In this document: positions 60,888 to 64,000 of the stretch, in pieces | Numbering within the stretch: the stretch's first letter is position 1 | How the letters are laid out: every line of letters begins with the position of its first letter | Assembly: GCF_029760895.1 (NCBI RefSeq) | Contig: NZ_CP121679.1 | Location: 3,330,001-3,394,000 of the forward strand | Reading direction: 5' to 3' | From: Ancylobacter sp. WKF20 | GTDB lineage: Bacteria; Pseudomonadota; Alphaproteobacteria; Rhizobiales; Xanthobacteraceae | Length of the DNA stretch: 64,000 nt | The notes under the pieces: model-generated | Told to the model about the DNA's origin: nothing | The model's input: the letters and a program-made list of their open reading frames with translations, nothing else | The model's database searches: none | Made by a program: the position numbers and the translations under genes

Positions 60888-62006
60888 ATGACTACCTCCA
60901 CTGATAAAGCGCCGACCGCCCCTACGCCTCGGGATGACAGCCTTGATCGCCGCACGATGCTGAAGGTCGCCGGTGCTGGCCTCGCCGCCGTCGGTCTCAC
61001 CTCCCTGCTGGATACCACCGAGGCGACCGCGCAGGACATGTCGCGCGGCGCGGCGAATTTCTACACCAGCGACAGGGTCACGCTGCAAAAAGTTATCTTC
61101 AAGAGCCAGTACCGGATGGATGTCGCCGGCAACCTGATCGTGCCGAAGGACATCAACCGCAGCGCCCGCAACCCCGCGATCATCGTTGGCCATCCTATGG
61201 GGGCGGTGAAGGAACAGAGCGCGACGCTCTACGCGACGAAGATGGCCGAACAGGGCTTCGTGACTCTCGCCATCGACCTGCCCTTCTGGGGCGAGAGCGC
61301 CGGCGAGCCGCGCAACATGGTCTCGCCGGATCTCTATGCCGAGGCGTTCAGCGCCGCTACCGACTATCTCGGCACCCAAGCCTTCGTCGACCGCAACCGC
61401 ATCGGCGTCATCGGCATCTGCGGTTCGGGCAGCTTCGCCATCAGCGCCGCGAAAATCGACCCGCGGCTCCGCGCGGTCGCGACCGTCTCGATGTACGACA
61501 TGGGCGCCGCCAACCGGAACGCGCTGAACCATTCGCTGACCCTGGAGCAGCGCAAGGCCATCATCGCCGCCGCCGCCGATCAGCGCTATGCGGAGTTCGA
61601 AGGCGGGGAGGTCGCGGTCGCCGGCGGCACCGATCTCGTGCTCACCGCTGACACCCACCCGATCCAGCGCGAGTTCTACGATTTTTACCGCACGCCGCGC
61701 GGCGAGGTCACCCCGGCCGGCGCGTCCCCGCTTCGGACGACGAAGCCGACGGTGACCAGCAATGTGAAGTTCATGAATTTCTATCCCTTCAACGACATCG
61801 AAACGATCTCCCCGCGTCCGATGCTGTTCATCAGCGGCGACCAAGCGCATTCGCGCGAGTTCAGCGAAGATGCCTACAGGCGGGCCGCCGAACCGAAGGA
61901 ACTGATCTGGGTGGCCGGTGCCGGTCACGTCGATCTGTACGACCGCGTGGATCTCATCCCCTTCGACAAGCTGACGAGCTTCTTCAGCCAGCATCTGTCC
62001 GCCTGA
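60888..62006 (+). CDS. Tat-exported alpha/beta hydrolase (dienelactone-hydrolase/YcjY type)
   Basis: A 372-residue serine hydrolase with a twin-arginine signal (LDRRTMLKVAGAGLAAVG) near residue 20. The nucleophile elbow is in GICGSGSFAIS, the acid is in FISGDQAHS and the His in GAGHVDLYDR. The family acts on esters, lactones or dienelactones. It is probably controlled by the LysR gene just upstream. With the periplasmic molybdenum hydroxylase it may process an oxidised or esterified aromatic compound (inference). Confidence 0.82.
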   Translation: MTTSTDKAPTAPTPRDDSLDRRTMLKVAGAGLAAVGLTSLLDTTEATAQDMSRGAANFYTSDRVTLQKVIFKSQYRMDVAGNLIVPKDINRSARNPAIIVGHPMGAVKEQSATLYATKMAEQGFVTLAIDLPFWGESAGEPRNMVSPDLYAEAFSAATDYLGTQAFVDRNRIGVIGICGSGSFAISAAKIDPRLRAVATVSMYDMGAANRNALNHSLTLEQRKAIIAAAADQRYAEFEGGEVAVAGGTDLVLTADTHPIQREFYDFYRTPRGEVTPAGASPLRTTKPTVTSNVKFMNFYPFNDIETISPRPMLFISGDQAHSREFSEDAYRRAAEPKELIWVAGAGHVDLYDRVDLIPFDKLTSFFSQHLSA

Positions 62007-62237
62007 GCGGGACGCTCGCATCAGGGACAGCTCTCGGCGGCGCGCCTCCGGGCGCCTCTCGGGCCGATCGCTCCATCAGTTCATCGGACGGGAGCGCGGC
62101 ATCTGCCATCGTCCGATGACGAATACGACGCTCCGGGCTGTGCGACGGCGCTCCCGCACGACGCCGCAGCAGACCGTAATCCGCCGCCGTCGCCAAGCTG
62201 CGAACCGCGGTCGCGTTTCAACGAAAGACCCGTCTCA

Positions 62238-62795
62238 ATGAACATCGCCATCGTGTTTGATAGTGGCTATGGCCACACCGCCAAGCTCGCCCGCCATGTG
62301 GCGGAGGGCGTCGCCCGGGTGCCTGGGGCCAAGGCAACCCTTTTCGCCGTGGCCGACGGCCCCGTCGACTGGGCCGCGCTGGCCGCCAGCGACGCCATCA
62401 TCTTCGGATCGCCGACCTATAACGGCCTCATCTCCGCGCGCCTGAAGAGGTTCATGGAAGATTCAACTGGCACCGCCTGGATGCCACAGGCCTGGCGCAA
62501 CAAGATCGCTGCCGGCTTCACAAATTCCGGTGCCGTTCACGGCGACAAGCTCAACGCCCTGGTGTCTCTGGCGCTTTTCGCCGCCCAGCACGGCATGATC
62601 TGGGTCGGCCTCGATATCTTTCCCGGCAAGACCCAGAACGACCTGAACCGTCTCGGTAGTTGGCTCGGTGCGATGGCGCAGTCGGACGACGCGCCGGCAG
62701 AGCTGACCCCCATCGACAGCGACCTGCGGACCGCGGCCTATCTCGGCCAGCGTGTCGCCGAGGTCACGGCGCAGTTCCTTAAGGGCAGGGCCTGA
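62238..62795 (+). CDS. Flavodoxin family protein (NAD(P)H:quinone oxidoreductase/WrbA-like)
   Basis: A 185-residue FMN-binding protein. The phosphate loop is DSGYGHTAKLARHVAEGV, and the FMN loop is GSPTYNGLISARLKRFMED. WrbA-type proteins reduce quinones by two electrons. It lies 231 bases after the hydrolase gene; cotranscription is uncertain. Confidence 0.84.
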   Translation: MNIAIVFDSGYGHTAKLARHVAEGVARVPGAKATLFAVADGPVDWAALAASDAIIFGSPTYNGLISARLKRFMEDSTGTAWMPQAWRNKIAAGFTNSGAVHGDKLNALVSLALFAAQHGMIWVGLDIFPGKTQNDLNRLGSWLGAMAQSDDAPAELTPIDSDLRTAAYLGQRVAEVTAQFLKGRA

Positions 62796-62883
62796 TCGCC
62801 CCATCGGGAAATTCCACGCCGGACGCGGCCGGATGAGAGCGCCGATCACATCCGGCCGCGGCTCGCGGACGAACCAACGCAGA

Positions 62884-62903
62884 AAGCGCCCCGAGGGGCG
62901 CTT
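62884..62903. terminator. Bidirectional terminator between flavodoxin and tRNA-Gly
   Basis: AAGCGCCCC-GA-GGGGCGCTT is a perfect 9-bp stem. On the plus strand it follows the flavodoxin gene and is followed by a pyrimidine-rich stretch; on the minus strand it is downstream of tRNA-Gly. Confidence 0.65.
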
Positions 62904-62932
62904 GCTATACGTCTGATTTTCTTTTGGAAAAT

Positions 62933-63007
62933 TGGAGCGGGCGATGGGATTCGAACCCACGACCCCAACCTTGGCAAGGTTGTGCTCTACCCCTGAGCTA
63001 CACCCGC
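62933..63007 (-). tRNA. tRNA-Gly(GCC)
   Basis: A 75-nt tRNA including an encoded CCA end. The acceptor stem GCGGGTG pairs with CGCCCGC (one G-U). The D arm has TAGCTCAGGGGTAGAGC, the anticodon arm CAACC-TTGCCAA-GGTTG with anticodon GCC, and the T arm GTGGGTTCGAATCCCAT. No intron or mismatch. Confidence 0.97.
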
Positions 63008-63108
63008 TCGCTCCGTGTTCTGAAGCTCCGGTCTTGCCGGCGCCCCCGAACGGGCCGTCTCTATGCCCCAGCCTCGGGCGGATTGCAACGGGGTTTTTCA
63101 GCTTTTCT

Positions 63109-63130
63109 CACCGGCCGATGACGGCCGGTG
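63109..63130 (-). terminator. Perfect 9-bp stem-loop downstream of the Pnap_2097-like gene
   Basis: CACCGGCCG-ATGA-CGGCCGGTG: nine perfect base pairs with a four-base loop, 20 bases after the stop at 63151. No clear U-run follows on either strand, so termination would be weak or factor-assisted. Confidence 0.5.
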
Positions 63131-63150
63131 GAAAACTCCCCGCGGGTCGC

Positions 63151-63963
63151 TCACACCGCCCGCTCGGTGAAGGCGTCGGCAAGGCGCGCCCCGTCGCTTG
63201 CCCGCTCCAGCCGGCAGCGATGCACCAGAACGCCCTCCCCGCGCCGCGCCGCGAGCCAGCGCACGAGGATCCGCTCACCGGGATCGACATTGCCGTGAAA
63301 GAACACCTCGCGTCGACGCGTGACGGCACGCGGCGCGCGGCGGCCGTCGAGATGCCACTCCGCCCGGTCGAGAAAACCGACGAAGCTGGAGAAGTAGAGA
63401 AAGCCCGCGCCGTTGAAATCCTGCGCCGGGCAGGGGTCGATCTCGAATCGGCCCTCCCCTTCCAGGCTCGCGAGATCAAAGCCGAAATGCGTGCCCAGCC
63501 GGCCCGCCCGCAGATCCGCCGCGCGGGTGGCAAGCTCGTTCGGTGCGTCGATCACGGGCGGGAAGCCGTCCAGCGCCACGCGGGCGACGGCATGGTTGCT
63601 CCCGCCGCTGCCGCGCCGGACGAAGACCGAGACCAGTTCGATCTCGCCGAGACAGACGCCCTGCCGCAGCAGGCGGTGTCGGCTGGCGCATTGGGTGCGG
63701 GAGATGCGCCGCAGGCTGGAGCGGATGACCAGACGGTCATTCTCCCCCAGCGCATCGAAGGCGGCCTGGGCGACCGACAGCGCGCAGAAGGCGGCATAGA
63801 CCGGCGCCCCGTCGCCATCGCGGAAATCCGGCACGGCGCGCCCGGCCATCTCCGCCAGCAGCATCCAGTGGCGATGGCCGAGCTCCTTGAGCAGCCAGCT
63901 CTCCGAGAGGCCGGCCAGCGAGAGCTGCGGCATGCCGAGGATGAGCGAGACCTCGCCCGTCAC
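63151..63963 (-). CDS. Pnap_2097-family (LnmK-like) biosynthetic protein, possibly cut at edge
   Basis: A 270-residue frame from GTG 63963. The frame is open to base 64000, so the true start may lie outside the window. LGMPQLSLAGLSESWLLKELG with HRHWMLLAE begins the conserved region. Two hot-dog-like halves with FLYFSSFVGFLDRAEWHL near residue 190 fit the double-hot-dog LnmK/Pnap_2097 acyl-carrier-linked enzymes of polyketide/hybrid pathways. The assignment is by recall of family pattern. It lies beside a tRNA and may be the first gene of a biosynthetic locus beyond the window. Confidence 0.6.
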   Translation of the reverse strand: MTGEVSLILGMPQLSLAGLSESWLLKELGHRHWMLLAEMAGRAVPDFRDGDGAPVYAAFCALSVAQAAFDALGENDRLVIRSSLRRISRTQCASRHRLLRQGVCLGEIELVSVFVRRGSGGSNHAVARVALDGFPPVIDAPNELATRAADLRAGRLGTHFGFDLASLEGEGRFEIDPCPAQDFNGAGFLYFSSFVGFLDRAEWHLDGRRAPRAVTRRREVFFHGNVDPGERILVRWLAARRGEGVLVHRCRLERASDGARLADAFTERAV

Positions 63964-64000
63964 CTCACGCGCGAGGTGGCCTGGGGCGGCGGCAGGGATG

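Noticed and set aside
62933..63007. tRNA-Gly as an attachment site of an integrated element
   Set aside because: No integrase gene and no repeat of the tRNA 3' end was seen within the window; kept only as a question for the sequence beyond 64000.

Overview
The window is GC-rich, densely packed chromosomal DNA from an alphaproteobacterium, most likely a hyphomicrobial (Rhizobiales) species close to Xanthobacteraceae such as Ancylobacter, Starkeya or Xanthobacter. This rests on base composition, many four-base ATGA/GTGA gene overlaps, several small hypothetical proteins typical of the order, and two copies of a RIME-like dispersed palindromic repeat. No database search was possible. No rRNA, CRISPR array, insertion sequence or phage gene was seen; the only RNA gene found is a tRNA-Gly(GCC).

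Layout. 1-3740: 3' end of cydC, a TehA-like membrane protein and an alpha/beta hydrolase. 3832-12153: a complete seven-gene Wsp-type chemosensory operon (wspABCDEFR) ending in a GGDEF cyclic-di-GMP synthase. 12168-21674 (minus): a ten-gene run of racemase, polyamine-type ABC transporter, flavin monooxygenase, DsbA-fold isomerase, two CMD/AhpD-type proteins and a MATE exporter. It is divergent from an Lrp regulator and an octopine/opine-dehydrogenase-family gene (22006-23658), with a near-consensus Lrp box between. 23662-34033 (minus): a pentitol/polyol operon with a sugar ABC transporter, SorC regulator, ribitol and xylitol dehydrogenases, D-ribulokinase, TIM-barrel epimerase and SIS protein; a divergent inositol-monophosphatase-type gene follows.

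35197-41186: small hypothetical genes, a cold-shock protein, a transglutaminase-like operon, a membrane protein and a PHB-depolymerase-type esterase. 41397-47392: a TetR repressor divergent from an RND pump with two adaptors, with a perfect 11-bp-arm operator between. 47471-49672: DoxX and azoreductase genes divergent from a LysR gene. 49747-52894: cupin, cytochrome c, FAD amine oxidase and RibD-like reductase.

52955-62795: an oxidoreductase cluster with alcohol dehydrogenase, MFS exporter, Tat-exported molybdenum hydroxylase plus its 2Fe-2S subunit, a cyclophilin-like protein, a LysR regulator, a Tat-exported alpha/beta hydrolase and a flavodoxin. Six intergenic copies of ATGA-N7-TCAT, including one against the LysR start codon, suggest one local regulon. 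The window ends with tRNA-Gly and a Pnap_2097/LnmK-like biosynthetic protein that may run off the edge.

The best candidates for undescribed systems are the Lrp/opine-dehydrogenase/monooxygenase cluster (12.2-23.7 kb) and the LysR ATGA-N7-TCAT regulon (54-61 kb).
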